From: JANYCG01 sp031418395
Lineage (GTDB): Bacteria > Pseudomonadota > Gammaproteobacteria > Burkholderiales > Burkholderiaceae_C
Length of the DNA stretch: 64,000 bases
Assembly: GCA_031418395.1 (NCBI GenBank)
Contig: JANOXL010000242.1
Span: 1 to 64,000 of the forward strand
Direction: 5' to 3'
In this document: positions 50,497 to 59,111 of the stretch, piece by piece
Layout of the letters: each line of letters starts with the position of its first letter
How positions within the stretch are numbered: the stretch's first letter is position 1
Translations under genes and position numbers: made by a program
Notes under the pieces: model-generated
Databases searched by the model: none
What the model was told of the DNA's origin: nothing
What the model saw: only the letters and a program-made list of their open reading frames with translations

Positions 50497-50889
50497 ACAG
50501 CTCCCCACAGGAAATTTACATTCGAAAACAGAGTATGACGATAAAGCGGGGGCTTGAAAAGTGGGTTGACCATGCTGGGCCGCCGATAGGCACGTTTGAC
50601 CGACTAAATGTGCAGGCAGCTATTGTTTTGATACCAGATTTGTTGCTTTGGCGCGCCAATTCCCGGGCGCTGGGCGGGCCTGGCCAGTGCACATGGCGCG
50701 TCTTGCCCTTTGCCGCTGGCCCTTTGCTTTGGGCCCTTTGTTTCTTGAATTTTTTCCAACCCATGCCCTGCGCTTGCATTGGGCTCCACCTGTTTGCATG
50801 GGGCGATGGGCTTTGCGGAAAACTGCAACAATAGCAGCGGTCTTGCGGCCCCTCATTTCTAAATTACATACTTCAAACCAGGAGTTCCC
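50497..50889. other. Gene-free region with 14-bp-period direct repeats
   Basis: GCCCTTTG occurs at 50705, 50719 and 50733, exactly 14 bp apart. Short frames on both strands have no ribosome sites or family likeness. The GST ribosome site CAGGAG ends the region. Confidence 0.5.
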
Positions 50890-51549
50890 ATGTCTTTGAA
50901 ACTCTACTTCTCTCCGGGCGCCTGTTCCTTTGTGCCCCACGCCCTGCTGGACATGGCCGGGGCCAACTTTGAGCCGCAGATCGTCAAACTCGCCGCCGGC
51001 GAACAAAAAACGCCCGAGTATCTGGCGATCAACCCGCGCGGCCAGGTGCCGGTGCTGGTGATTGACGGCTACCCGCTCACGCAAGTCGTCGCGATCGTGA
51101 ACTACATCAACGACACGTTTCCACAAGCCAATCTATTGCCGAAAGAGCCGATGGCCAAAGCCCGCGCGCTAAGCACCCTTGCATGGATGAATAACACCGC
51201 CCACACCACGTTCACGCATGTGTTTCGACCTGGCAACTTCGCGGCGTCTGAGGCGTCCGTCGCCGACGTGAAGGCCTTCAACATCGCCAAATACGGGGTC
51301 ATCCTGGCGGAGCTGGACGCCATGGCGGCTAAGGCCGACCCCTGGCTCGCGGGCAGCCACCCCGGCCCACTGGATTTGTATGCCGTGGTGTTGCTGCGCT
51401 GGGGTAGCTTCGGCGCCGCAATAGACCCTTTGACCCTGCCCAATTTGTGGGCCCTGGCGCAAAAAGTGGCAGCCCTGCCCGCCGTGGCCCGAACGATTGA
51501 GCGCGAGCGGATCAAGTTGAATATGTACACACCGCCCGTTCCTGCCTGA
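50890..51549 (+). CDS. Glutathione S-transferase family protein
   Basis: A 219-residue protein with an N-terminal thioredoxin-like domain beginning MSLKLYFSPGACSFVPHALLD (beta-class-like, Cys at the active-site region), NPRGQVPVLVIDGYPLTQVVAIVNYI with cis-Pro, and a helical C-terminal domain with PWLAGSHPGPLDLYAVVLLRWG. CAGGAG precedes ATG 50890. Unrelated in detail to the GST at 12075. Confidence 0.88.
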   Translation: MSLKLYFSPGACSFVPHALLDMAGANFEPQIVKLAAGEQKTPEYLAINPRGQVPVLVIDGYPLTQVVAIVNYINDTFPQANLLPKEPMAKARALSTLAWMNNTAHTTFTHVFRPGNFAASEASVADVKAFNIAKYGVILAELDAMAAKADPWLAGSHPGPLDLYAVVLLRWGSFGAAIDPLTLPNLWALAQKVAALPAVARTIERERIKLNMYTPPVPA

Positions 51550-51755
51550 GTGTGTCGTTGCCGTAGATAAGGCGGTGCAACAGGCGCTTGTTACGAAGTT
51601 GGGCCGCCGCCGGTTGTCGAGGAACTTTACACTCATCTCATGCAAGCTCGTGAAAACTCATGTAAGTGCTTGAAAAATAACAGTATTCATTTGTGGCGCG
51701 TTTATTGCTTTTAGAGAATTGTTCTCGCACACAATTGTTTACAAGGATGATCAAC

Positions 51756-52385
51756 ATGAAACACATTCGCGCAACGCTTCTAGCTTCCCTGGCGCTGGTT
51801 GCTGGTGTCGCACAAGCCACCCCTACCTTCTTGCCCGTTGGCGCCCAAGCCAACGTCTCTCTCGCCACCGTCACCGGTGGTGGCTGGACTCAGTGTTATG
51901 CAGGCACCATGAGCCAGTTCATCGGCAACAACGCTGAAAACGTGCTCAGCGCGTGCGCCGGCGACTACCTGATGATGGCGGGCCGCCAAACTGGCTCCAA
52001 CACCTTCCTCGCTCTGGCCGCCGCTCTGCGCTCGGACACCATTGTGGACACTGGCAACAATAGCAGCACCCACACTGCCAACGGTGCCGAGTGGTGGTAT
52101 TCCAACGACTGGTCATGGGGCTTCACGGCTTTGGGCGACACGGTACAAAATAACGAGTGTGACGTCGGCAACAGCCCCCTGAGCATGTGCCTGCACACCG
52201 TCAATGGTGCGGGCGGTTACCGTATCAACAACATCACGGGGCTCAATAGCAGCACAGCCTATGAGAAAGTGTTCTTCGTGGCTGATAGTGGTCCGGTCAA
52301 CCCCATTCCCGAGCCAGGCTCCTTGGCTTTGTTGGGTCTAGGTTTAGTCGGCTTGGTGGCGGCACGCAAACGCGCTGCCAAATAA
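51756..52385 (+). CDS. PEP-CTERM sorting-domain protein
   Basis: About 209 residues. Signal peptide MKHIRATLLASLALVAGVAQA, a Ser/Thr/Asn-rich body with four cysteines, and a C-terminal PEP-CTERM tail (PIPEPGSLALLGLGLVGLVA then ARKRAAK). Such tails are cut by an exosortase for surface display or exopolysaccharide-linked export; no exosortase gene is in the window. Start ATG 51756 with AAGGAT upstream; the frame is open further up to 51693. A strong terminator follows. Confidence 0.85.
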   Translation: MKHIRATLLASLALVAGVAQATPTFLPVGAQANVSLATVTGGGWTQCYAGTMSQFIGNNAENVLSACAGDYLMMAGRQTGSNTFLALAAALRSDTIVDTGNNSSTHTANGAEWWYSNDWSWGFTALGDTVQNNECDVGNSPLSMCLHTVNGAGGYRINNITGLNSSTAYEKVFFVADSGPVNPIPEPGSLALLGLGLVGLVAARKRAAK

Positions 52386-52473
52386 ACGACGGGGCGCTGA
52401 AACCACGCGACCCCTCAACGACAAGGCCAGAAGCGACACAGCCCAAAGGCCAAGTCGCCATTATCAGCCGCTC

Positions 52474-52504
52474 AAAAAAGCGCTCCACCGGAGCGCTTTT
52501 TTTT
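52474..52504 (+). terminator. Rho-independent terminator after PEP-CTERM gene
   Basis: AAAAAAGCGCTCC pairs with GGAGCGCTTTTTT (loop ACC) and continues into T8. About 90 bp after the stop. Confidence 0.88.
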
Positions 52505-52539
52505 ACTTATTTATCCACAGCTTCATGCGGTAACCAGGT

Positions 52540-52592
52540 TTGCTATTATTTATATAGCTAATTATGATTATTCCACGAGACCCAGAGGTCGA
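52540..52592 (+). repeat. Dispersed AT-rich repeat, copy F
   Basis: TTGCTATTATTTATATAGC stem-loop, spacer, CACGAGACCCAGAGGTC. With the palindrome 47 bp further on it repeats the composite layout of copy B plus 15003-15034. Confidence 0.65.
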
Positions 52593-52630
52593 AAAGGCGA
52601 ATATTTCAGAATTTAGGCCCGGGACTCAGC

Positions 52631-52656
52631 CATAATTAACATGGGTATTAATTATG
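52631..52656. repeat. Inverted repeat (TTAACATGG palindrome, copy 2)
   Basis: CATAATTAA (52631-52639) and TTAATTATG (52648-52656) around CATGGGTA. The core AATTAACATGGGTATTAATT resembles TATTAACATGGAAGTTAATA at 15009-15028. Confidence 0.6.
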
Positions 52657-52666
52657 ATTTTGTCCA

Positions 52667-55501
52667 TCATTTCCGCAAAATCTGCCCACCGCCATAACTG
52701 CTCGCCGCCTGCACCGCGCCGCCCAGCGTGGCTTTGATCGCGCAGTATTTGAACTCGGGGATTTTGGCGAAGGGGTCGAGCGCGGCGTTGGTCAGTTTGT
52801 TGATCGCCGCCTCGTAATAACAGAAGGGCACGAAGATGGCGCCCTGCGGCGAGCTGTCGTCGGCGCGGGCATACAAGGCGACTTCGCCCCGGCGCGAGGC
52901 GATGGTGATCACGTCACCGGGCTGGCCGCCCAGGGCCGCCAAATCGAGAGGATGCACCAGGGCGACCGGGTCAGGCTCGATGGCGTCCAGCACGCTGGCG
53001 CGGCGCGTCATGCTGCCGGTGTGCCAATGTTCGAGTTGGCGGCCAGTGATCAGCACCATGGGGTACTCGGCGTCGGGCCGCTCGTTGGCGGGAATGATGT
53101 CTGCGGGCACAAACTTGGCACGGCCACCCTCACGCGGGAAGTCCACATCAAACACCACCGACTGGCCGGGGTCGCCCTCGGCTTTGCACGGGTAGGTGAC
53201 GGCGTGTTCGCGCTGCAAGCGCTCCCAGGTGATGCCGCCGATATTGGGCATGGTGTGGCGCATTTCGTCAAACACCTCGGCCACGGCCTTGAGTTCATCG
53301 CCCTGGCCGTAGTTCCAGTCAAGGCCCACGCGATTGGCGATTTGCTGGATGATCCACAAGTCTTGCCGCGCATCACCCGCCGGCTGGATGGCCTGGCGGC
53401 CCATTTGCACCAGGCGGTCGGTGTTGGTGAAGCTGCCGTTTTTCTCGGGGAAGGCGCTGGCGGGCAGGATCACGTCGGCCAAATAGGCCGTTTCGGTGAG
53501 GAAAATGTCTTGCACCACCAGGTGTTCCAGGTGCGCCAGCGCGTGGCGCGCGTGGTTGGCGTCGGGGTCACTCATGGCCGGGTTTTCGCCCATCACATAC
53601 AGGCCCTTGACGCTGCCAGCGTCGATGGCGTGCATGACTTCGACCACGGTCAGGCCAGGCTGGTCGTCCAGCGAACCGGCGGGCACGCCCCAAGCTTTCT
53701 CAAACGTGGCGCGCGTGGCCGCGTTGCTGACATGTTGGTAGTCAGGGAACATCATCGGGATCAAACCGGCGTCTGACGCGCCCTGGACGTTGTTTTGGCC
53801 GCGCAGGGGGTGCAGGCCGGTGCCGGGGCGGCCGATCTGGCCAGTCATGAGGGAGAGCGCGATCAGGCAACGGGCGTTGTCGGTGCCGTGGACGTGTTGG
53901 CTTACGCCCATGCCCCACAAAATCATCGAGGCTTTGGAGGTGGCGTAGAGGCGCGCCACCTCGCGGATGGTGTCGGCATCGATGCCGCAAATCGGGGCCA
54001 TTTTCTCGGGGCTGTAGGCGGCGACGTTGGCTTTGAGCTCGTCATAACCGATGGTGCGACTTTCGATGAAAGCGGCGTCGACCAGGTTTTCTTCAACGAT
54101 GACGTGCATCATTGCGTTGAGCAAAGGCACGTCGGTGTCGGGCTTGAACTGCAAATAGCGGTGTGCCAGGCGGGCCAGATCCGATTTGCGCGGGTCCAGC
54201 ACGACGAGCTGGGTGCCATTGTTGACGGCGTTTTTGATCCAGCTGGCGGCCACCGGGTGGTTCACCGTGGGGTTCGCACCGATGATGATGACGACCTCGG
54301 CTTTGGTGACATCCATTACCGGGTTGGAGACGGCGCCGGAGCCGATGCCCTCTAACAGCGCGACCACGGACGACGCGTGGCACAGGCGTGTGCAGTGGTC
54401 AACGTTGTTGCTGCCAAACCCGGTGCGCACCAGTTTCTGAAACAGGTAGGCTTCTTCGTTGCTGCCTTTGGCTGAACCAAAACCAACCAGCGATTTTTTG
54501 CCGAACTGGTCGCGCAACTGCTTGAATTTGCCGCCAGCGAGCGCCAGCGCTTCGTCCCAGGTGGCTTCACGAAAGACGTCCATCACACGGTCGGGGTCCA
54601 TCACCATGTCACCGCGTTTGGGTGCATCAGCACGGCGAATCAGCGGCTTGGTCAGGCGCTGCGGGTGGTGCGCGTAATCAAAGCCGTAACGCCCTTTGAC
54701 ACACAGGCGGCCTTGATTGGCGGGGCCATCGCGGCCTTCGACAAACAGGATTTTGTCGTCTTTGACGTTGTAGGTGAGTTGGCAGCCAACGCCGCAATAG
54801 GGGCAGACGGATTCGACTTGTTTGTCGGGGACGGCCAGGGCCGCATCACGTGCCGGCATCAAGGCACCTGTGGGGCAAGCCTGCACACATTCGCCGCAGG
54901 CGACGCAGGTGGACGCGCCCATGGCGTCATCCATGTCAAACACGATCTTCGCTTGGTCGCCCCGGAACGCCAGGCCGATCACATCATTGACCTGTTCATC
55001 GCGGCAGGCACGCAGGCAGCGTGTGCACTGGATACAGGCGTCCAGATTAACGGCGATTGCCGGGTGGCTCAGGTCTTGGCGCACCTGCGCGCGGGCTTCA
55101 AAACGCGGCTTGCCCAGGCCAAGCTTGGCCGACCATTGATCGACCTCGTTATGGCGTGTGTAATTCGTCTCAGGCATGTCGGACTGCAACAGTTCGAGCA
55201 CGAGTTTTTGCGATGCCACGGCGCGCGCGCTATTCGTGCTGACTTTCATGCCTGCCGTGGGCGCGCGGCAGCAGGACGGTGCCAAAACACGTTCGCCATT
55301 GATTTCAACCATGCAGGAGCGGCAATTGCCGACCGCCTCCAGGCCCTCTTTGAAACACAGGTGCGGAATCTCGATACCTTCGCGTTTGGCAATGGTGAGG
55401 ATCGTTTCATCAGCGCGGGCGGTGATGGCCTGGCCGTTCAGCTCGAAACTGACGGTGGGCGCGTTAAGTGCGGCGAGTTCTTTGCGGGTAACGGCATTCA
55501 T
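52667..55501 (-). CDS. fdsA: NAD-dependent formate dehydrogenase alpha subunit
   Basis: Molybdenum (or tungsten) bis-MGD catalytic subunit oxidising formate to CO2. About 944 residues. The N-terminal part is NuoG-like: [2Fe-2S] site CFKEGLEAVGNCRSCMVEIN, His/Cys cluster, and two [4Fe-4S] sites CIQCTRCLRAC and CVACGECVQAC. Then comes a cluster at CPYCGVGC, and the metal ligand is Cys in DHCTRLCHASSV, not selenocysteine. Start ATG 55501 with GGAAGAAC upstream, overlapping the stop of fdsGB by 4 bases. It would remove formate released by the oxalate pathway. No fdsC or fdsD gene is visible beside it. Confidence 0.94.
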   Translation of the reverse strand: MNAVTRKELAALNAPTVSFELNGQAITARADETILTIAKREGIEIPHLCFKEGLEAVGNCRSCMVEINGERVLAPSCCRAPTAGMKVSTNSARAVASQKLVLELLQSDMPETNYTRHNEVDQWSAKLGLGKPRFEARAQVRQDLSHPAIAVNLDACIQCTRCLRACRDEQVNDVIGLAFRGDQAKIVFDMDDAMGASTCVACGECVQACPTGALMPARDAALAVPDKQVESVCPYCGVGCQLTYNVKDDKILFVEGRDGPANQGRLCVKGRYGFDYAHHPQRLTKPLIRRADAPKRGDMVMDPDRVMDVFREATWDEALALAGGKFKQLRDQFGKKSLVGFGSAKGSNEEAYLFQKLVRTGFGSNNVDHCTRLCHASSVVALLEGIGSGAVSNPVMDVTKAEVVIIIGANPTVNHPVAASWIKNAVNNGTQLVVLDPRKSDLARLAHRYLQFKPDTDVPLLNAMMHVIVEENLVDAAFIESRTIGYDELKANVAAYSPEKMAPICGIDADTIREVARLYATSKASMILWGMGVSQHVHGTDNARCLIALSLMTGQIGRPGTGLHPLRGQNNVQGASDAGLIPMMFPDYQHVSNAATRATFEKAWGVPAGSLDDQPGLTVVEVMHAIDAGSVKGLYVMGENPAMSDPDANHARHALAHLEHLVVQDIFLTETAYLADVILPASAFPEKNGSFTNTDRLVQMGRQAIQPAGDARQDLWIIQQIANRVGLDWNYGQGDELKAVAEVFDEMRHTMPNIGGITWERLQREHAVTYPCKAEGDPGQSVVFDVDFPREGGRAKFVPADIIPANERPDAEYPMVLITGRQLEHWHTGSMTRRASVLDAIEPDPVALVHPLDLAALGGQPGDVITIASRRGEVALYARADDSSPQGAIFVPFCYYEAAINKLTNAALDPFAKIPEFKYCAIKATLGGAVQAASSYGGGQILRK

Positions 55502-57201
55502 GCGAGTTCTTCCGGAAAATATTTGATGACGCAATCCACCGGGTTGGGCGCGGCTTGCCCCAGGCCACAAATCGACGCGTCGCGCATCACTTGCGAGAGA
55601 TCCGCCAAAAGCGGCAAGTCCCACTTCGGTTGACTGATCAGATGCGCGGCTTTGGCGGTGCCAACGCGGCACGGTGTGCATTGACCGCAGGACTCATGCT
55701 GAAAGAAGTTCATCATATTGCGCGCCGCCTGTGAGGCCGTGTCTTGGTCAGACAACACGATCACCGCCGCCGAACCGATGAAACAACCGTAGGGCTGCAG
55801 GGTGTCGAAGTCCAGCGGAATCTGGTTCATGCTGGCCGGCAAAATGCCGCCCGAGGCGCCGCCGGGTAAATAGCCGTAGAACTTTTGACCGTCCAGCATG
55901 CCACCGCAATATTCGTCGATGAGTTCCTGAATCGTGATGCCGGCCGGGGCGAGTTTCACGCCCGGATTTTTCACACGGCCTGAGACTGAGAACGAACGCA
56001 GACCTTTACGCCCGTTGCGCCCTTGGGCGGTAAACCAGGCCGCGCCTTTTTCCAGGATGTCGCGCACCCAATAAAGCGTTTCGAAGTTGTGCTCCAACGT
56101 CGGGCGGCCGAACAGGCCGACCTGCGCCACATAAGGCGGGCGCAGGCGCGGCATGCCGCGTTTGCCTTCGATGGACTCGATCATGGCGGACTCTTCGCCG
56201 CAAATGTAGGCCCCCGCACCCCGGCGCAGTTCAATGTGCGGCATATGGGGCATGGGCGGTTTGGCCTGGATCTTGGCGAGCTCTGCTTCGAGCAAGTTGC
56301 GGCACCCGTGGTACTCGTCACGCAAATAAACGTAGATTTTGTCAATGCCCACGGCCCACGCTGCGATCAACATACCTTCGATAAAACGGTGCGGGTCGCG
56401 CTCCAGGTAGACGCGGTCTTTGAAGGTGCCGGGTTCGCCCTCGTCAATATTGATGGCCATCAGACGGGGGCCTTTTTCGGCCTTGACGATGCGCCACTTG
56501 CGCCCCGTGGGGAAACCCGCGCCGCCCAGGCCGCGCAGGCTGGAATCTTCCATGGTTTTTAGAACAGATTCGACACCACGCTCGCCGCTGGTACAGCTTT
56601 TGAGCAGGGTATATCCGCCGCTGGCTTCATAGGCCGCCAGATCGGTGTAGGCTTCTGGCTGATGTTGCACCGCTTTGGCTTGCGCATTGGCCACGACGGC
56701 ATCCAACGTCGCATGGGGCACGGGGTTTTGCCCCACCACCGCGGCTGGTGCTTGTTCACACCGGCCAATACACGGCGCGGCGATCACCCGCACCTCGCGG
56801 CCCAACAAGCCTGGCAATTTAGCCAGCAGATCTTGCGCGCCAGCCATCTCACACGAGAGCCCATCACACACGCGCACGGTCAGGGGTGCAGGCGCGGCTT
56901 CACCTTCTTTGACGACGTCGAAGTGGTGATAAAACGTGGCGACCTCATACACCGAGGTTTGCGGCAGGCGCATTTCCTGCGCCAGCGCCGCCAGATGGGC
57001 GGCTGACAAATGGCCGTACCGATCCTGGATTTTGTGCAGATGTTCGATCAGCAGATCGTTTTGGCGGGAACTGTTTCCCAACAAGGCTTGCACCTGGGCC
57101 AAGGCCTGCGGCTCGACGCGACGTCCTTTGGGGGCTTGGCGCTTGCGCTCGCGCACGTCAGCCGCGTTGGCCAACACAATGGGAATAACGGGATGGTTCA
57201 T
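55498..57201 (-). CDS. Formate dehydrogenase FdsG-FdsB fusion (NuoE+NuoF-like)
   Basis: Electron-transfer and NAD-reducing subunit of 567 residues. The N-terminal NuoE/FdsG domain (about 20-165) has the [2Fe-2S] cysteines in CDGLSCEMA and CIGRCEQAP. The NuoF/FdsB domain (about 190-567) has GLGGAGFPTGRKW (NADH/FMN), GAYICGEESAMIESIEGKRG, and the [4Fe-4S] site ESCGQCTPCRVGT. In the classical fds operon these are separate genes; the fused form recalls two-subunit FDH1 of methylotrophs. Start ATG 57201, 19 bp after the first frc gene on the same strand. Confidence 0.93.
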   Translation of the reverse strand: MNHPVIPIVLANAADVRERKRQAPKGRRVEPQALAQVQALLGNSSRQNDLLIEHLHKIQDRYGHLSAAHLAALAQEMRLPQTSVYEVATFYHHFDVVKEGEAAPAPLTVRVCDGLSCEMAGAQDLLAKLPGLLGREVRVIAAPCIGRCEQAPAAVVGQNPVPHATLDAVVANAQAKAVQHQPEAYTDLAAYEASGGYTLLKSCTSGERGVESVLKTMEDSSLRGLGGAGFPTGRKWRIVKAEKGPRLMAINIDEGEPGTFKDRVYLERDPHRFIEGMLIAAWAVGIDKIYVYLRDEYHGCRNLLEAELAKIQAKPPMPHMPHIELRRGAGAYICGEESAMIESIEGKRGMPRLRPPYVAQVGLFGRPTLEHNFETLYWVRDILEKGAAWFTAQGRNGRKGLRSFSVSGRVKNPGVKLAPAGITIQELIDEYCGGMLDGQKFYGYLPGGASGGILPASMNQIPLDFDTLQPYGCFIGSAAVIVLSDQDTASQAARNMMNFFQHESCGQCTPCRVGTAKAAHLISQPKWDLPLLADLSQVMRDASICGLGQAAPNPVDCVIKYFPEELA

Positions 57202-57219
57202 GTCGAACTTAGATGGGAC

Positions 57220-58467
57220 TTAGATAACTTTTTCGGCGCGAAGCTCAGCGATGTAGGCCGCGTCAAAGCCCAATTGGCTCAGCACCTCGTCGGTGTGTTC
57301 CCCCAGCAGAGGCGAGCGGGTCACCTCGGTGGGGCTGTCGGAGAGTTTGATGGGGTTACCCACCGTGAGGTATTTGCCGCGCGTGGGGTGATCAACCTCC
57401 ACCACAGTGCCGGTGGCGCGCAGTGAAGGTTCTTCAGCGATCTCTTTCATCGAGAGAATCGGGCCGCAGGGAATGTCGTATTGATTGAGGATGTCCATGG
57501 CCTCAAACTTGGTCTTGGTTTTGGTCCATTCCTCGATGCGCGCGAAGATCATCTTCAAGTGAGGCAACCTGGCCTGGGGCGTGGCGTAGTGCGGGTTGGT
57601 GATCCAGTCTTCCTCGTCAATCACCTTGCATATGGCCGGCCACACGCCCGCCTGCGTGATGAAGTAAATGTAAGCATTCGGGTCTTTTTGCCAGCCCTTG
57701 CACTTGAGGATGGAGCCTGGCTGGCCGCCCCCTGAGGAGTTGCCTGCGCGCGGCACAGCCTCGCCAAATTCGATCTCGGGAAACTGCGGGTACTCTTGCA
57801 GCACGCCAGTGCGCTCCAAGCGCTGCTGGTCACGCAGCTTGACACGGCACAAATTGAGCACCGCGTCCTGCATGGGCGCCAGCACTTTTTGTCCGCGATT
57901 CGTCGTGTTGCGCTGGTAGAGTGCCGCCACAATGCCCAGCGCCAGATGCAGGCCGGTGCCGCTGTCGCCAATCTGCGCGCCGGTGACCATCGGCAAGCCG
58001 TCGTCCAGACCGGTCGTGGACGCCGCACCGCCCGCACATTGGGCTACGTTTTCGTAAACCTTGCATAGCTCGTAGGGGCCCGGGCCGAAGCCCTTGACCG
58101 AGGCCACCACCATGCGCGGGTTGATCGCCTGGATGTGCTCCCAGGTGATGCCCATGCGGTCTAACGCGCCGGGCGCGAAGTTTTCGACCATCACGTCGCA
58201 TTGTTTGATCAGGGCGTCCAGCACCTCGCGACCTTTGGGTTTTTTGGTGTCCAGCGTGATGGAGCGTTTGTTGTGGTTCAACATCGTGAAATACAGGCTA
58301 TCGACGCCGGGGATGTCGCGCAGTTGTCCGCGTGTTGCATCGCCCACGCCGGCGCGTTCCACTTTGATCACGTCCGCACCCAGCCAGGCCAGCAACTGTG
58401 TGCAGGTGGGACCGGACTGCACATGCGTGAAGTCCAGAATCTTCACGCCGTCCAGGGCTTTGCTCAC
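57220..58467 (-). CDS. CaiB/BaiF CoA-transferase, formyl-CoA:oxalate type (copy 1)
   Basis: Moves CoA from formyl-CoA to oxalate. A 415-residue class III CoA-transferase: KILDFTHVQSGPTCTQLLAWLG at the start, VMVENFAPGALDRMGITWE, and the catalytic Asp in AQIGDSGTGLHLALG. The substrate-closing glycine loop reads GNSSGGGQPGSILKC, where the Oxalobacter enzyme has GNAGGGGQPGW; the first Gly is Ser and the Trp is Ser. It may therefore differ in acceptor or kinetics from copy 2. Located between the PAS gene and fdsGB. Confidence 0.88.
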   Translation of the reverse strand: MSKALDGVKILDFTHVQSGPTCTQLLAWLGADVIKVERAGVGDATRGQLRDIPGVDSLYFTMLNHNKRSITLDTKKPKGREVLDALIKQCDVMVENFAPGALDRMGITWEHIQAINPRMVVASVKGFGPGPYELCKVYENVAQCAGGAASTTGLDDGLPMVTGAQIGDSGTGLHLALGIVAALYQRNTTNRGQKVLAPMQDAVLNLCRVKLRDQQRLERTGVLQEYPQFPEIEFGEAVPRAGNSSGGGQPGSILKCKGWQKDPNAYIYFITQAGVWPAICKVIDEEDWITNPHYATPQARLPHLKMIFARIEEWTKTKTKFEAMDILNQYDIPCGPILSMKEIAEEPSLRATGTVVEVDHPTRGKYLTVGNPIKLSDSPTEVTRSPLLGEHTDEVLSQLGFDAAYIAELRAEKVI

Positions 58468-58469
58468 GC

Positions 58470-58925
58470 CTATTCCCCTTGTGCAGGTGTTGGCGGTTCT
58501 GCCCGCCTGGTTTCGGCCTCGTTCAGGCGTTTACGCAGCTCGCGTTCTTCTTTGAAGCGTGCCGTTTCGTCACGAACTACCGCTGCAATGCCGCTCACCG
58601 AACCATCGGGTGCATGCAGCAACGACACCGTGAACGCAATCGACAAACTACGCCCGTCCTTGTGTGCCGCAGGCACCTTGAGCAGGTCATGGCCGTATTT
58701 GGTCACGCCCGTTTTCATGGTCTGGTGGTAACCGTCCCAATGGCGCTGCTGCTGACGCTCTGGAATGATCATGTCCAGCGACTGGCCCAGCGCCTCGCCC
58801 TCGGTAAAACCAAACATGCGCTCACAGGCGGGGTTCCACAGCGTGATCAGGCCGCTGGCGTCACACACCATCACGGCATCGCTGATTGCCGTGACCAGTG
58901 CTTTCATATCCACAGCGGTTTGCAT
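58470..58925 (-). CDS. Single PAS-domain protein
   Basis: A 151-residue soluble protein consisting of one PAS domain (about 8-125: AISDAVMVCDASGLITLWNPACERMFGFTEGEALGQ, SVSGIAAVVRDETARFKEE) and a charged helical tail. It has no output domain. It ends 2 bp before the first frc and starts just downstream of a 16-bp inverted repeat. Possibly a small redox, ligand or oxygen sensor, or scaffold, for the oxalate genes; this is inferred from context only. Confidence 0.82.
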   Translation of the reverse strand: MQTAVDMKALVTAISDAVMVCDASGLITLWNPACERMFGFTEGEALGQSLDMIIPERQQQRHWDGYHQTMKTGVTKYGHDLLKVPAAHKDGRSLSIAFTVSLLHAPDGSVSGIAAVVRDETARFKEERELRKRLNEAETRRAEPPTPAQGE

Positions 58926-58937
58926 GGTGGGCCTTTC

Positions 58938-58998
58938 ATTCCATTTCTAAATCATTCGTGCAGGTCGTTGGGCTACACAAACGATTTAGAAATGGAAT
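58938..58998. repeat. Long inverted repeat upstream of the PAS gene
   Basis: ATTCCATTTCTAAATC (58938-58953) and GATTTAGAAATGGAAT (58983-58998) are perfect 16-bp arms; the inner flanks pair imperfectly for about 7 more. It ends 13 bp before the PAS start codon, so it could act as an operator, attenuator or 5'-UTR structure. Confidence 0.75.
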
Positions 58999-59017
58999 TT
59001 ATTGTCAAACTCTCATA

Positions 59018-59051
59018 CAAAGACGGCGCTCAAAAGTGAACGCCGTCTTTG
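59018..59051 (-). terminator. Hairpin after second frc gene (possible terminator)
   Basis: CAAAGACGGCG (59018-59028) pairs perfectly with CGCCGTCTTTG (59041-59051), 12-base loop. No long T-tract, so termination strength is uncertain. It lies 60-95 bp past the frc stop. Confidence 0.55.
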
Positions 59052-59111
59052 CCGCTCCCAGGCCACGCTCAGGTGAAGCTCAAGCCAGGATCCATTGTCA
59101 AAGCCGTGGTG

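Noticed and set aside
50535..50834. 99-residue plus-strand frame between the binding protein and GST
   Set aside because: Trp/Cys-rich low-likelihood composition, no ribosome site, includes the GCCCTTTG repeats.
52667..55501. Selenocysteine-containing formate dehydrogenase
   Set aside because: The metal-ligand position is an ordinary Cys codon (RLCHASS) and no in-frame TGA is present.
54665..55633. 322-residue plus-strand frame over fdsA
   Set aside because: Antisense of the iron-sulfur region of fdsA; no ribosome site and no family likeness.
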